NCBI GenBank assembly: GCA_026018925.1
Contig: JAKSZU010000004.1
Coordinates: forward strand, 34,429,233-34,493,232
DNA from: Tupaia tana
Taxonomy: Eukaryota; Chordata; Mammalia; Scandentia; Tupaiidae
Direction of reading: 5' to 3'
Length of the DNA stretch: 64,000 bases
Under the pieces are notes generated by a model. That model searched no databases. It had not been told where the DNA came from and saw only the letters and a program-made list of their open reading frames with translations. The translations under genes and the position numbers were made by a program. Position 1 is the first letter of the stretch. Each line of letters starts with the position of its first letter. Shown piece after piece: positions 1 through 12,715 of the stretch.

Positions 1-177
1 ACACCTAGTGTTTCAGAGAAACAGAGATGACTTCAATTTTGGCTTCATGGCGATGGGTAGTTGAACTTGGGGTATCTAAAGTGTGGTTTCTATTTTTATT
101 TTAACACTTGAGAGATTTTCTCAGAGCTTCCATCCAGATTAGAGCCTGGGTTGACCAGTACCTTGATTGCAGGCTTG

Positions 178-636
178 TTATGCCCAGCCAAATCCACCCA
201 GACTTCTGACCTTTGGAACTGTCACACAATTGTCAGTGTTCTTTTCAGTCACTAAATTTGTGGTAATTTGTTGCACAGCAGTAATACAAGGTAATCCAAG
301 AGTATTACATAATGGCATGATTACCAGGACGGGAGGATCATGGGGCCTGTCTGCCACAGGAGCCAACATAACAGCTTCCCGTCCAGACCAGCAGAACTGC
401 TCAGGTAACTCAGACTCATAAGCAATAGTAAGAGGCGGTTTTCCCAAGCCGCTAGACTCAGACTGGTTTGTTGTGTAGTTAAAACGAACTGTTACAACTT
501 CTGAGTTAATAGAGCAATTCCTTTTAAATGAAAATCCCCATCCTGTTTCTAAAGATAATGAATAATAATGAAGAGCATAGCCTCTGAATGCGAGCCTATC
601 ACTTTCTGCGTTATCAGTTATTATACTTATCAGCAC
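178..636 (-). other. Unidentified 152-codon ORF, possible gene relic
   Basis: The frame is open for 152 codons in AT-rich DNA, longer than expected by chance. Its N-terminal part (LISIITDNAESDRLAFRGYA) loosely recalls the closing strands of CUB-like domains, and it has N-x-S/T sites and several cysteines. I do not recognise the protein. It may be a retrocopy or exon relic, or a repeat-derived frame. No splice or poly(A) evidence was identified. Confidence 0.25.
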
Positions 637-662
637 TGTGGTGGGAACTCTATATTCAGGAT

Positions 663-898
663 CTTATTTATTTATTTAAAGTTACAGAGTGTGTGCATGA
701 AAGAGAAAAAAAAAGAGAAGAGCCCTCAACAGAGATTTATTATGCTCTCCAGCACCTCAGGATCCTTGGTGCCACCCACATGCAACCCGACATAGTTTCA
801 GGCTGACTGGAGGATCCAGACCCACAGATGTGGGAGACCATGTGGCTCCAGCCCTGCAGGGCACTTGCATCACCACTGCAGCATAGCAGCTGGGTTCT
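663..898 (-). mobile_element. Divergent tRNA-derived SINE
   Basis: A T-rich start (TTTATTTATTTA) is followed by the gagag tract, a GGATCCTTGG-like core and a decayed tRNA-like head ending CAGCTGGG. It is an older relative of the dominant family, in minus orientation. Confidence 0.55.
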
Positions 899-904
899 CA
901 GTAT

Positions 905-2489
905 CTAACTAAAACCATATAACCCTGAGGTACTTATATCTAAGATTCAGTGACTTTATGCTATATTTTCATTTTATGGAGTTAGATAATCTTGATTATG
1001 TTCACCTTGCCATCCTGAATTCTCTTGTCTATAAAATGGGCTTGATTATACTATTTAAAAGAAGATTACACTGATCTATAAACTGTGAATGCTTTGTAAA
1101 TATTAGAAATCATGACCAGTCATCCAGGCTTCAGTTTTCACATGCTATTTGCCATCGAAACCCATCTGATATCGTGACTGTATAAACATGGACTATATCT
1201 ACATGATGTACACTGTATCTACATGAGTATCAACACCTGGTTTCATGGAGTCAGTTCAAATGGGCCTGTTTGCCTCCCTGCCTCTCCAGACACACCAACT
1301 AATCACTAAAAGAAGCTCAAGATACCCTAATTCACAGGTTAATGGTAAGCTCTAGCTTTGGAACCGGGAAAGGGGAGCTAATATTTTTGAGGGCTCTATT
1401 TTAGGTGCCAGGCTGGATGATTTACTTCTATCAGCTGATTATGAATGAATTCCTTTGGACTGGGGCTGGAGCACACGTAATTAATTACACAAGTATCCCA
1501 GGTAATTTCTACTGTATACCCATTGTTGAGAGTTACTGACATATAAATCCCTATTAATTTTTGCAGAACTCTTCTAATTAGGTTTTATGTTCACTTTATA
1601 GTAAAGGAATGGATGTTCCCAGAGATTAACTAACTTTCCAAGATCATACCTCTCGGAAAGCCAAGTTTTTCCCACTTCATCAAAAGGACGCATTTCTTGA
1701 GCAGAAGAGACAATCGCACTCACCACATCAAGAGAGATACTAAACCCAAAAGAAAGACCGATGGTTCCTACTTCGTCATCAGATCACCTGGTGGACCCTG
1801 TTATCGGCCATGAACCCTGTCCAGCCACATCAGCCCTTGCTGACCTCTGCCCTGAACTGCTTCCACATGAACAACTGGCTGTTTAGATGGTTCTCCTACT
1901 CAAGCAGACCTTGTTTTTGCAACTACAAGGACTGCACATTTCCTAGTTGTCACCCCTGGTGACATGGCAGGCACATAATGGCGAGAGCTCTAGTCTCAGA
2001 GCCACACGGTCTGCCCCAGTCGGCCTCCTGCAAATACTTAGCTGTGAGAACACCGTAAGGCATTTCATTCCTTGGATTTCAGCTTTGTAAGCATAAAATA
2101 GGGAAAGATAAAACCCATCCTTTAGGAAGGCTTAGAAACATCACTCTTAATAAATCACCGTTATTTGTAAACCCACCCTCATGATGTAAGCAAGGCGTGT
2201 GTGGTCGGTTGGTAAACACCCAACACACAGAGGTTAAAAGTTGAACTAGATCTTTGGAGTTGATTTTTCACCCCCTGAACTCAAATGCCTTACATTTGGG
2301 GAGAGCATAAAAAGAACATGTAAATATGAAATCTGGCACTTTTGTCCTTCAGAACAGGTTTCCAGAAACCTGTATACAGGTTATTTACACATGATACACT
2401 AGTCAACCCACAGGGCAATCACGCTCTCTGTAATTCCTTCCAACCTGCCTCCTGTCCTTGACCTGTGTGTGTCCTATGACCCAGTCCCT
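905..2489. other. Upstream intergenic DNA with weak MIR-like relics
   Basis: No gene was found. Stretches near 980-1060 and 2030-2130 resemble the central MIR core (the splice-like 'aaaatggg' segment) in + orientation. The rest is unassigned. Confidence 0.4.
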
Positions 2490-3520
<1,031 letters not shown>

Positions 3521-4027
3521 AAGGGTTTCAGGAGCACCCACCCACCTGCGGTGCCAGGCCAGCGATCTGAGCCACGCCTTCCTCCCCAACCCATACTTGA
3601 CCTTGGGACAGAGCCCCTGTCCTTGCGCGGCCTCCTTGTTGGGGCACAGGCTTTTGAAAACTCTAGTCTTTTCTTGAGATGCCCTGGATGTGTTCCACTG
3701 AGGGGCCTGGAGCTGAATTTCCATTTGAACTGACAACATGCCCAAGGGTACCCTTGTGTAAGCAGTGGTGGCAGGCCGGGAAATTGCTGCAACACCTCGG
3801 TTCTGCCCTCTGGCTAAGGAACGTTAACTGAATTATTGGGCAGGTCCACTCGGATTGGGGAAACTCTGAAATAGATTTTTCAATAAATCTGACATACGAA
3901 AATATGGATTTACAAAATTGATCAATTGAGGCTGATTATTCACTCACTTCTATAAAAAAAAAAAACAACACCATTTTGTAAGTAGTTTTAAGGAGCAAGT
4001 TTTCTTTCTGTATTTAAATTAAGATGT

Positions 4028-4300
4028 GAGACCAGCACATGGCTTTGCTTAAGGCACTGGATCCCATGGCCGACTTGGGTTTGAGTCCCAGACCCAGCTG
4101 CTTGAAAAACATGCCAGATGCGTGTGCCTGCCAGTTCAAAGTCCCAGAGAAGAATGAAGGAGAGGGAATTGTGCCTGGCCATACCTCTTCCCACCAAGGA
4201 GCATTGGGGGGTGATCTCTCACTTTCCCTTTCCCTCTCTGCCTCTCTCCCAAGAATGCATGTACCCTATGGCAAAAACTTAAAAAGAATAAAACAAAATA
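4028..4300 (+). mobile_element. tRNA-derived SINE, long type
   Basis: The head GAGACCAGCACATGG, a B-box-like GGTTTGAGTCCC, the AAGGAGAGGGAATTG core and the CCCTATGGCAAAAA end are all present, followed by an A-rich tail. Confidence 0.85.
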
Positions 4301-4366
4301 CGTAACTCTCAAATGGGAACTCATTCCTTTTACTAATATTTTTACTCGTTTTCGTAGTACTTTATC

Positions 4367-4370
<4 letters not shown>

Positions 4371-4413
<43 letters not shown>

Positions 4414-4663
4414 TTTTTGGAGAGGTTTTTGCTACAGGGCGTGTGCGCTCGCCAGAAAGAGAAAGACAGAGAGACAGAAAGTGAGAAATCACCCCCCAGG
4501 GGAGATGACCACGCTGCAATCCCTTCTTCTCCATTCTCCTTGGGATCTTGGGCACACACGCACACGCATCCAACGTGAGTTTTAAGCCACCGGGTCCAGG
4601 ACTCGAACCGCGGTCGACTACATGGCAGTTCAGCGACATAGCCATTACTCTAGCTGCTGGTCC
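4371..4663 (-). mobile_element. tRNA-derived SINE, long type, with (TTTA)n tail
   Basis: A (TTTA)n tract at 4371-4415 is the reverse-complemented tail. The body runs to TAGCTGCTGGTCCC. The flanks share TTATCTTAT (from 4362 and from 4664) as a target-site duplication. It is CpG-rich and therefore relatively young. Confidence 0.93.
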
Positions 4664-5730
4664 CTTATCTTATTTTATTAACATATGGAGTGCTACTTTG
4701 CCAAACATTACTATAAGCGCTTCATTGGTGTTATCTCATAAGGTAGGTGCTGGTATGGGTATCTGCAAGGTCCCAATCCCTTAGGCCAGTTAAATAATTC
4801 ACAAAAACTCTTGCAGCACCGAGAATCCAATACAGATCTGCCACTCCCAAGAACTTGAACAGATTCTGAGAAGGAAGGGACCCTTGAATCTAAAAATCTC
4901 CAAAATCTAAACTGAACCCTAGCTCCACCTGCCTCCCTGGGCCAAACACTGGTACACATCAGTGTGGGAAGATAATCTGGATTTGTTTTCTGTTGTGTTT
5001 TGAAATTAATGAACTCTTGAGCTCTCAGACAACCACAGATATCCATGAAAGAACTAACAATGCAGTAGATCCCTCATCTCCTCCTTATCCCTGTGCTGAA
5101 TTTGCATTTCATTCATGCATTCCATTGATACTGAGCCGAGACCGTGTCCAGAGAACTGTGTAGAGCCGAAGGATGATTCAGACACAAGACACAACCTTGG
5201 GGAGCTCACAGCATAGTGGGAGTTTTAGGACTCCAAGTGGAAATGTGCCCATTTGGGAGTAACGTGGTGTGCAAAAGGAAAGAATTAGTTAAGAATAAAG
5301 TGAAGTAAGAAATGTTCTTAAACTCGATCACCCTTTGGTTGCTGTGCCGCTGCTCTTTTAACTACCCTTTGTAATAGTTCTCTGCATTCATCCTCCCTCA
5401 TTCCCACCTCCCATTCACTCACCACCTCGCTGCAGTCTGGCTTCTGCCCCCTTCACCACGCCACTAAAACTGTTCTTGCCAGAGTTCCTAGGACTTTCTG
5501 ATTGCCAAATCTGTGGCACACTTTGCAGGCCTTATCTTGACCTTTCAGCTGCGTCCGACACTGCTGGCTTTGCACTCTTGAGTTTCTTACCCTTGCTTTG
5601 ATCACGCTTTCTGCTTCTACTCTCTTTTTGAAAATTCCTTCATGGACTTGCCCAATTTACACATTAGTGTCCCTAGGTTTCTGTCCTCAGCTGGCTGCTC
5701 TCTGATTTTATTCTCTCTATTCACCAGGAA

Positions 5731-6009
5731 TTTTTTTTTTTTTTTTTTTTTTTTTAGAGATTTTTGCTATTGGGCACATGCGCTTGCTGGAGAGACAGAG
5801 AGATACAGAGACAGAAAGTGAGAAATTACCCCCCAGGAGGATGACCACTCCTTAAACCCTTCTCCTCCATTCTCCTCTCAGGATCTTAGGCGTGCATGCA
5901 CATGCGCATGCACCTGGCATGAGTTTTAAGCCATCAAATCTGGGACTCAAACTGCAGTCGATTATGTGGGAATCCAGCCATGTAGCCATTATGCCATCTG
6001 CTGGTCCCC
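5731..6009 (-). mobile_element. tRNA-derived SINE, long type
   Basis: A T-run, TTTTTGCTATTGGGCACATGC, the GGATGACCACTCC core and a head ending CATCTGCTGGTCCC are present. Flanks TCACCAGGAA (5721) and TCACCAGGGA (6010) form the target duplication. Confidence 0.92.
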
Positions 6010-6618
6010 TCACCAGGGACTTAAATATGCTACTCCTCTTCTGGGATGATTCGGTTCAGACAACACCGTCTAGAGCTTTCCCTGATCATCTTCTTGCTGC
6101 TGTCCTCCACCTATTAAGGGCTCCTTTCCCTACATACCTCCAGAATAGATGAATCAAATCCAGTGAAACGAGCTGTTTCCATGTCACAGTCCCCCACTAG
6201 AGAATAAGCTTTTTTAAGACAGGGTCTGTGTTTTGCCTGTATCTGCAATACCTGGGACAATGTAGTAATCGATGAATCCTTGCTCAGTAGCCCTGAGTTG
6301 TGAGCCACCTGGGTATACCTGCACTTAAAGCCAGCAGAGAGTCGATGACCAATCAATGTATTCTCCTCAGACATTTATTATGTGCTTGCTGTGTGTCAGA
6401 CATTGCGCTTGGGTTACAAAATATGCCTGGCCTCAGGGAAGATGGAATGTAGAAGAGAGGCAGATGAGGGTAAGCAGATAACACGATGTGTTGGGGTTAT
6501 GCTGAAGGTACAGGTCTGTCCCGGGTATTGAAGGAGCCAGAGCATAGGGGTGCCATATGTAGCAGAGGAAGAGGAAGTGAGGACAGCCTCGTAAAGGAGT
6601 GGTAACTCAACTGAGACT

Positions 6619-6882
6619 TTTATTTATTTATTTTTTAAGAGAGATTTTTGCTATAGAGTGCATGCATTTGCTTGCAGGACAGAAAAAGAAACAGAGAGAC
6701 AGCAAGAAATCACTCCCTGGGGAAATGACCACGCTGTACTCCCTTCTCCTCCATTCTCCTCTCGGGATCTTGGGCACATACGCACATGCACCTGGCGTGA
6801 GATTTTAAGCTGCTGGGTCTAGGACTTGAACCATGCTCAACTATGTGGGAGTCCCGTGAACAACCATTATGCCACCTGTTGA
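6619..6882 (-). mobile_element. tRNA-derived SINE, long type
   Basis: TTTATTTATTTATTTTTTAAGAG leads into GATTTTTGCTATAGAGTGC. The head is reversed and ends at ATTATGCCACCTGTTG. Confidence 0.9.
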
Positions 6883-7072
6883 ATTGGCATTCCCAGGGTG
6901 AATTTAGGAGATGGGAAAATTATAGGCAGAATGAATAAAAAGTCAGGGGAGTTAGGGACTGTTCTCTTGGCCACGTTATTTAATTTCTGATCTTTTTTCC
7001 CCCTCATCTGTAAAAATTGGTAATGATAATACATACTCAAAGAATCTGTTGTGAAGATTTGATGAAACAACA

Positions 7073-7302
7073 TAGTTATTTAAATTTGCCAGAGGGTGTA
7101 CGTGCTGGCCAGAGGGACACAGAGAGGAAGAGGGAGAAGGCACTCCCCATGGAGAAGGGTCACACTGCAGTCCTTCATTTCTCCATCTTGTCAAGATTTT
7201 GGACATGCACGCATGGGCACCCAGTGTACTTTTCAAGCCACTGGGTCTGGAAGTTGAACTGTGCAGTGGAATCTGGCTTCCTCAACCACCAAATTAAGAG
7301 CT
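7073..7302 (-). mobile_element. Divergent tRNA-derived SINE
   Basis: GCCAGAGGG, a purine-rich tract, GTCCTTCATTTCTCCATCTTG and a decayed reversed head are recognisable. It is older than the long type. Confidence 0.65.
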
Positions 7303-7317
7303 GGACCAAAGCAACAT

Positions 7318-7520
7318 ATTTGGTTTGTGACCCTCTGTGAGGCTGTCTCACATGAAAAGGTTCTGGTTTGCATCTAGAGACGTTCTTGAGTGTGCTGGAC
7401 ACATGCCCATGCCCATGCCAATGATTTGGGGCTGGCTGTGGTTGGGGGTAGATTGTGGCATAAAGACCCTGTTCTATAATTCAGTCATGGAATAAATACA
7501 TAAATAAACATTAAAAATAA
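7318..7520 (+). mobile_element. Divergent SINE leading into purine microsatellite
   Basis: It shares CTCACATGRAAAGGTTYYGGTTTGCATCT with the element at 35475 and has an A-rich tail (ATAAATACATAAATAAAC) from which the GAAA repeat grew. Confidence 0.55.
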
Positions 7521-7754
7521 AAAGAAAGAAAGAAAGAAAGAAAGAAAGGAAGGAAGGAAGGAAGGAAGGAAGGAAGGAAGGAAGGAAGGAAGGAAGAAAA
7601 GAAAAGAAAAGAAAAGAAAAGAAAAGAAAAGAAAGAAAAGAAAAGAAAAGAAAAGAAAAGAAAAGAAAAGAAAAGAAAAGAAAAGAAAAGAAAAGAAAAG
7701 AAAGAAAAGAAAAGAAAAGAAAAGAAAAGAAAAAGAACGAAAGAACGAACGAAC
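7521..7754. repeat. Compound purine microsatellite (AAAG)n (AAGG)n (AAAAG)n (AACG)n
   Basis: About 230 bp of uninterrupted purine on the + strand: GAAA units, then GGAA units, then AAAAG units, ending in GAAC/GAACG units. Overlapping long minus-strand ORFs here (all F, L, S) are artefacts. Confidence 0.98.
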
Positions 7755-7954
7755 CTGGCAGTCCCTTCTCACCTGGAAACTGTTGGAATGACACCTGTGT
7801 TATCAGTATTCTGCTGATATTAGGATACTATTAATAGGTTAATTGAAGCTGATAGAATTATTAGCCCCTGGATAGATATCAGCATTGTCTCTCACTTTCC
7901 TCTCACCCTTCAATATGGAGCGATTCCATGTCAGTCAGAACCCAGATGGACAGA

Positions 7955-8128
7955 ACCCTGATTGACACTGCTACTGAGCAGGCTCAGGCTACACAGGAGG
8001 CCCAGGTTCGATTCCTGGTCCACCCTAAAACCTGGGCATGGTGGCAAACACCTGTAGTCCCAATGACTAGGGAGGCTGAGGAGGAGGAGCTCAACATAGC
8101 GAGACCCTGCCCCCAAACAAACCAACCA
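7955..8128 (+). mobile_element. Chimeric tRNA/7SL SINE
   Basis: A tRNA-like part (GGTTCGATTCCTGGTCCACC) is joined to a 7SL-derived monomer, with CCTGGGCATGGTGGCAAAC, CACCTGTAGTCCCAATGACT, GGGAGGCTGAGG and AGCGAGACCCTG, and a C/A-rich tail. Confidence 0.8.
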
Positions 8129-8469
8129 ACCAATTGGGTGCAAGTGACAAAAACCTAACTCAGATGAATCCAAGCGAAAATGGAATTTATTGGTCTGTGT
8201 TACTAAAAGGTCTAAGAAATGCCCAGTGCAGGCTCCTTATTTCAAACTGTTGATTTTCTCTAAAACTCACTTCTAGGCCCAAGGATATGCAAAGGACCAG
8301 TATAGTATTAGGAGAGAGTTCAAACTCACAAGCAAATGAATGTTATGGATATCTTGAAGGATAATGTATCACCAACCTAAGCAAACTATTGCTAAAATAA
8401 AAGCCTTCATAAGAATGGGTTATTTTTGTCATGACTTGTTTATTACTTTGTGAAACTTGTGGATTCTTT

Positions 8470-8662
8470 CTCAAACTATTTTTTTTATTTAAAAAAATTT
8501 TTATATACATTCAATCACATTGTTTAGCTTACAAAGTGAACATTTCAATATGTGAACATATCTCCCCAGTCCAGTTGATCAAAATATCTTCAACCGATAA
8601 CACCACACCTCCCCAACCCGTCAATGCTCTGCCTCCATATCCCTCCTCTAAATGTTCAAACT
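8470..8662 (-). mobile_element. Possible L1 3'-end fragment
   Basis: A T-rich lead into AAAAATTTTTATATACATTC and a pyrimidine-rich C/T body resembles the segment at 43557-43860. Family and strand are uncertain. Confidence 0.3.
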
Positions 8663-8663
8663 A

Positions 8664-8935
8664 ATTATTTTATTTTTTTTTGCTTTGCTATGAGGCGTGT
8701 GTACATGCCAGAGTGAGAGAAGGAGAGAAAGAGAGAGAGAGAGATAAAGTGAGAAACCAACCACCCCAGGGAGGATTGCCTTGCTGCAGTTCCTTCTCTT
8801 TCATTCTCTTGGGATCTGGGGCATGTATGCGCACACGCCCAATGTGTTTTTCAAGCCACCAGGTCTGGAACTCAAACCACAACGTCAACCATGTGGGATC
8901 CAGCCAACTTAATCTCTATACCACCTGCTGACTCA
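8664..8935 (-). mobile_element. tRNA-derived SINE, long type
   Basis: TTTTTTTTGCTTTGCTATGAGG, gagagaga, TTGCTGCAGTTCCTTC and a reversed head ending ACCACCTGCTG are present. Confidence 0.88.
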
Positions 8936-9027
8936 GTAATTTTAATTTTTTAGGTTAATTTTTAAAAAAGAACTACAAAGGAAATGAAAATTTTATCAAA
9001 ATAATTATCAAAATATTCAAAAAAGCG

Positions 9028-9308
9028 GGAACCAGCAGTTAGCGTAATGGCTATGTCACTGGACTCCCACGTAGTCGACCGTGGTTCGCATCCCGGACCC
9101 GGTGGCTTAAAACTCACGCCGGGCGCATGTGCGTGTGTGCCCAAGATCCCGAGAGGAGAAAGGAGGAGAAGGGATTGCGGCATGACCATCCCCCCTGGGG
9201 GGTGATTTCTCGCTTTCTGTCTCTATGTCTCGCTCTGTCTGTGGTGAGCGCACGCGCCCTATAGCAAAAACCTCTCAAAAAAAAAAAAAAAAAAAGAAAA
9301 AGAAAAAA
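9028..9308 (+). mobile_element. tRNA-derived SINE, long type, young
   Basis: Complete: GGAACCAGCAGTTAGCGTAATGG head, GTGGTTCGCATCCCGGACCC, GGAGAAGGGATTGCGGC core, CCCTATAGCAAAAACCTC and an A-rich tail. A perfect 16 bp target duplication AAATATTCAAAAAAGC lies at 9011 and 9309. Confidence 0.96.
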
Positions 9309-9670
9309 AAATATTCAAAAAAGCAAATTGGTGACATAACACAATATGAGCTTCTTTATTGATGTATTAAATAGCGAGATCTAGTGAGGGTCTAATACCG
9401 CCTTACTTCAGAGTACTGATGGGTGTCAGTGATATTCTGAGATATCTGCAATCTCAATATTTTGAAATAACTATGAGGTGATATGATAATATCTGTGATT
9501 TCTTTTGATGGTAAAGTTCCAGGGAGTAGTAATACTAGCAGTAGTGTACTCATACCACTCTGATTTGCTTCCTCCATTTATAATGGAAGGAAATGTTAAA
9601 TTTCATTAAAGGTTAGTGAAAGTAAAGATTTTTCATTTTTCCATTTGTATTTGTAGATCATTGAACTCTG
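9309..9670. other. Unassigned intron 1 sequence
   Basis: AT-rich intronic sequence. No gene and no repeat was recognised. Confidence 0.5.
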
Positions 9671-9774
9671 CACGAGGACCTCTAATGGGGTGGGCCTTAG
9701 CCCCCTGAGTTAAGAACTCCGGCATGAGGGCCTCTAATGTGGTGGGCCTTAGTCTCCTGAGTTAAGGACTCCGG
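9671..9774 (+). repeat. 52 bp tandem duplication
   Basis: Units 9671-9722 and 9723-9774 align end to end with about 6 mismatches, both containing GTGGGCCTTAG and TGAGTTAAG. The sequence downstream to about 10170 (GGGTGCCACCTGTACC and on) is possibly an old LTR, unassigned. Confidence 0.9.
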
Positions 9775-10204
9775 CATTAAACAAATGATCCCCTCGTAGT
9801 GTCGGGTGCCACCTGTACCAAAACAGGCCTCGTCTCTGTGACCCAGAGATGAAGGGCCCTCTGTTCTCAGACGGAACCAGTGGGGCTTTGAGAACTTCGT
9901 TTTATGCTGGAGGAACTCCACTGTCTTCCTTTGGGGTGAACCACTATTTTCTGAACTCTCAGGAGGCCCTGCTGCAGACACTAATGAAGGCATGTGTTTC
10001 TGGCTACAATTCAAGACATGTACTGAGAAGGAATTGAAAGAACATTGAGAAGGAGGAAGTTCTGGGACTGTTAGGTAACTGCTGTTGGGTGCAGGCACCT
10101 TGCTACCCTTACTTGAAACCTGATACCCTTGGGGCAGGGATGACTTGACAGAGAAACATCTTTTGGTCACTTTTCAATATACTGTAACTCCTATTTTTTT
10201 TTTT

Positions 10205-10408
10205 TTTTTGGAAAGGCCTAGCCATGGTTGCCTGCTGGTAGATGCTCCTCCTTGACAGATTAAGGCCATACACAGCCCAGGTTTGAATCAGCCCATCTCA
10301 AAAGCCAGGTGCAGTGACTATAGCTTTGTGAAACAGGGCCCAGTTACTCCAGGGGCTGAGTCAGTTGGGATTAACATAGTGAGACCCTGTCTTAAAAACA
10401 AAAAAAGA
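10205..10408 (+). mobile_element. Chimeric tRNA/7SL SINE
   Basis: A tRNA-like part with GGTTTGAATC is followed by AGCCAGGTGCAGTGACTATA, AGTTACTCCAGGGGCTGAG and TTAACATAGTGAGACCCTG, a 7SL/B1-like monomer with a deletion, then AAAAACAAAAAAAG. Confidence 0.8.
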
Positions 10409-10449
10409 TTTTATATTATGATGGGCTTTTGAATGTTTGTTTTTCTCCT

Positions 10450-11230
10450 AGTTTATGCTTTCTGATTTGGAACAGCAGATTGAATGGCAGGATGAATAAG
10501 ATACTGTCCTCTCCCACCAGGAGTATACAGTCTTTGGGGAGATAAGACACCAGAAATACAAATACATGCCAAGAACAGAATTAGAAAAAGTACTGAGTTC
10601 AGAGAAAACATTGAGATCAGAATGTTCTGGATTGGAGAAAGAAGAGGTGGAACTTGAATCGTGTCTTGAAGAGTGGTTGGTGTGCAAGTAGAAAAGATTG
10701 GGCCACTTTCAGGAGAGGGGAACAGCAGGGAGAGATCAGGATGAGGGAATGAACAGGACTCATTTTTAGAGCCAGTTGATCACTAAACAATCTTGTTACA
10801 TAAAATATTTAAATTCAATTATTTGGGAGCTTCTTTTCCTTAGTTTTATTAATATTCTTGCTAAAAATTATTTGTCTTCCCCTTTTCTTTCTTTCATAAT
10901 CAAATTTAACATCCAGGGAATATTAAAGACTAGAAAGAAAACTATCCTTCCTTTTCCAGATAAGCTGTGTGTATGTGTGTGTGTGCGCGTGCATAAGATT
11001 AGATAGGGACAGTAAGACATGTCTTGGAAAGAGTGATTTATTCAACGACTATTTATTGAGCATCTACTCTATGTTGTTCTAAGTACTGAGATATATTGGT
11101 GGAAAGAACCAAGTTCCTGCTTTCACACAGCTGTAGGGTGCTCGTTGAGGGAGACAGATGATAAATACATGTATCAGGTGAAGAGAAAAACTCTGAAGTC
11201 AAACAAACCTGGGAAAAGGGAAGGGCATCA
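10450..11230. mobile_element. L2-like relics
   Basis: Two stretches (10490-10580 and 11035-11180) carry L2 3'-end wording, for example TTTATTGAGCATCTACTCTATG followed by the insertion-site-like 'gggagacagatgataaata'. They are decayed and their limits are approximate. Confidence 0.5.
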
Positions 11231-11340
11231 CATGGTGGGCTGCTCTCGGTGTGGTGATTGGGAAGGGTCTCTGATAAACCATGGGAGCTGACCCGAAGTA
11301 AAGGACTGACCCACACAGATATCTGTCTGTGAAGAATATG

Positions 11341-11606
11341 AGGTCCAGCAGGTGGTGTGATGGTTAAGAAACTGAGTCCCACATGCCCGACTCCTTGGTT
11401 TGAGTCCCAGACCTGGAGACCTGAAAACACCAGACATATGTGTGTGTGTGTGCATCCAAAATCCAGAGAGGAGAATGGAGGAGACGGGATTGCAGTGTGG
11501 CCATCCTGCCTGGTGGGTGATTTCTCATGTTCCCTCTCTCTGTCTCTCTCTAGTGAGCGCATGTGTCCTATGACATAAAGTCCACTCCCCCCCCCCAAAA
11601 AAGAAT
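11341..11606 (+). mobile_element. tRNA-derived SINE, long type
   Basis: GGTCCAGCAGGTGGTGTGATGG head, TTTGAGTCCCAGACC, GGAGAATGGAGGAGACGGG core, GTCCTATGACATAAAG end. Confidence 0.92.
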
Positions 11607-12482
11607 TCAGACAAAAGAAGAGTTAAATATAAAGGATAAATACACTTACTCATTAAACACTGTAAAATGCTACAACTAAACAAATACAGTATTTTTTTTA
11701 ATTGCATAAAGATTCCCGATATACCAAGCAGTTTTACAGAGAGTATATTACAAATATTATTGTATTATAAGTTTATCTTGGAATAACAAAGTAGTAATCA
11801 TCATCATTGATCAAGTATTTAATAATAAATTTTTTTCTCTCTTCATAGGATAGAAAAATTTTTTGTCTATTCCATTAGGTTAAGTTCTTGGGGGCCTGCA
11901 AATTAAATTGCAAAAGACAGATTAACAACAAAAAGAAATCTTTATTCATGTAGGTGGAAGTTCACAAAAAATGTAACTGGAGGCAGTTAGAATTTGGTGC
12001 TTATATACCATTTTCACAGGGGAAGGAGGAGAGGTGGAAGGGCACTGGAAAACCTGACTTTCAGGAAAAATACATGGGCCCTTCAGAGAATAGCTAGGAG
12101 CTTTGAGAGTTCTGTGACCTGTCCATTTAGGTATAGCAATCGGAGTCAGCCTTCTCTGCTGTGAAACTCCTGGGGAGAGAATTTAAGACAATAGAGTAAT
12201 TGGGGATGGCTTTAAGGCAGAGAAGGGAATTTAGTTGAGACTGTTGTGAAATGCCTTCGGTTCAAAATCACTTTTTGTGCCTCATTGGTGTGTTCTGAGC
12301 CCCCTCAGACTTTAGAGCTTTCAAAGAAGAATGATTTGAGGGAGCTACACTTAGAAAGGGCTGCAGGAAAATTTCAATGGAGCCATCCATTTTCCCCTTA
12401 ATTCCTTTGAAGTTCATCCTGACATATCCAGTCGTTTTGTTGACTTTGATTCTCACAGTGGGATCCACCTTTTCTTTTCTTT
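11607..12482. other. Unassigned intron 1 sequence, possible old LTR
   Basis: The stretch 11880-12260 (GCAAATTAAATTGCAAAAGAC, CAGATTAACAAC, CTTTATTCATG) has the look of an old LTR-type element. I cannot name the family and see no coding frame. Confidence 0.3.
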
Positions 12483-12688
12483 CTTTCTTTTTTTTTTTTT
12501 TTTTTTTTTTTTCAGATTTTTGCTAGAGCATGTGTTCAAATCATTCTCCTCCATTCTACTCTCACGATCTTGGGCACTCCTGCACACATGCCCGGTGTGA
12601 GTTTTAAGTCGCTGGGTCTCGGACTTGAACTGCTGTCGACTATGTGGGAGTCCAGCGATGTAACCATTACACCATCGGCTGTTCCCAG
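12483..12688 (-). mobile_element. tRNA-derived SINE, internally deleted
   Basis: A T-run and GATTTTTGCTAGAGCATGTG are followed directly by CATTCTCCTCCATTC, so the usual gagaga/caccccc block is missing. The reversed head ends CATCGGCTGTTCCC. Confidence 0.88.
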
Positions 12689-12715
12689 GATACATCTTTT
12701 TAAAATGGCTATCAG

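Noticed and set aside
7474-7794. 106-codon F/L/S-rich minus-strand ORFs
   Set aside because: They are translations of the purine microsatellite.
9028-9100. tRNA gene candidates from A/B-box matches
   Set aside because: These boxes belong to SINE heads followed by the SINE body and A tail, without a foldable anticodon arm or a proper 3' end; none looks like a real tRNA gene.
9697-10170. 157-codon minus-strand ORF
   Set aside because: It covers the 52 bp duplication and a possible old LTR. The composition is unremarkable and I see no family features; it is not strong enough to call a gene.
11053-11598. 181-codon minus-strand ORF
   Set aside because: About half of it is the complement of a + strand SINE and the rest is L2-like sequence; there is no recognisable domain.
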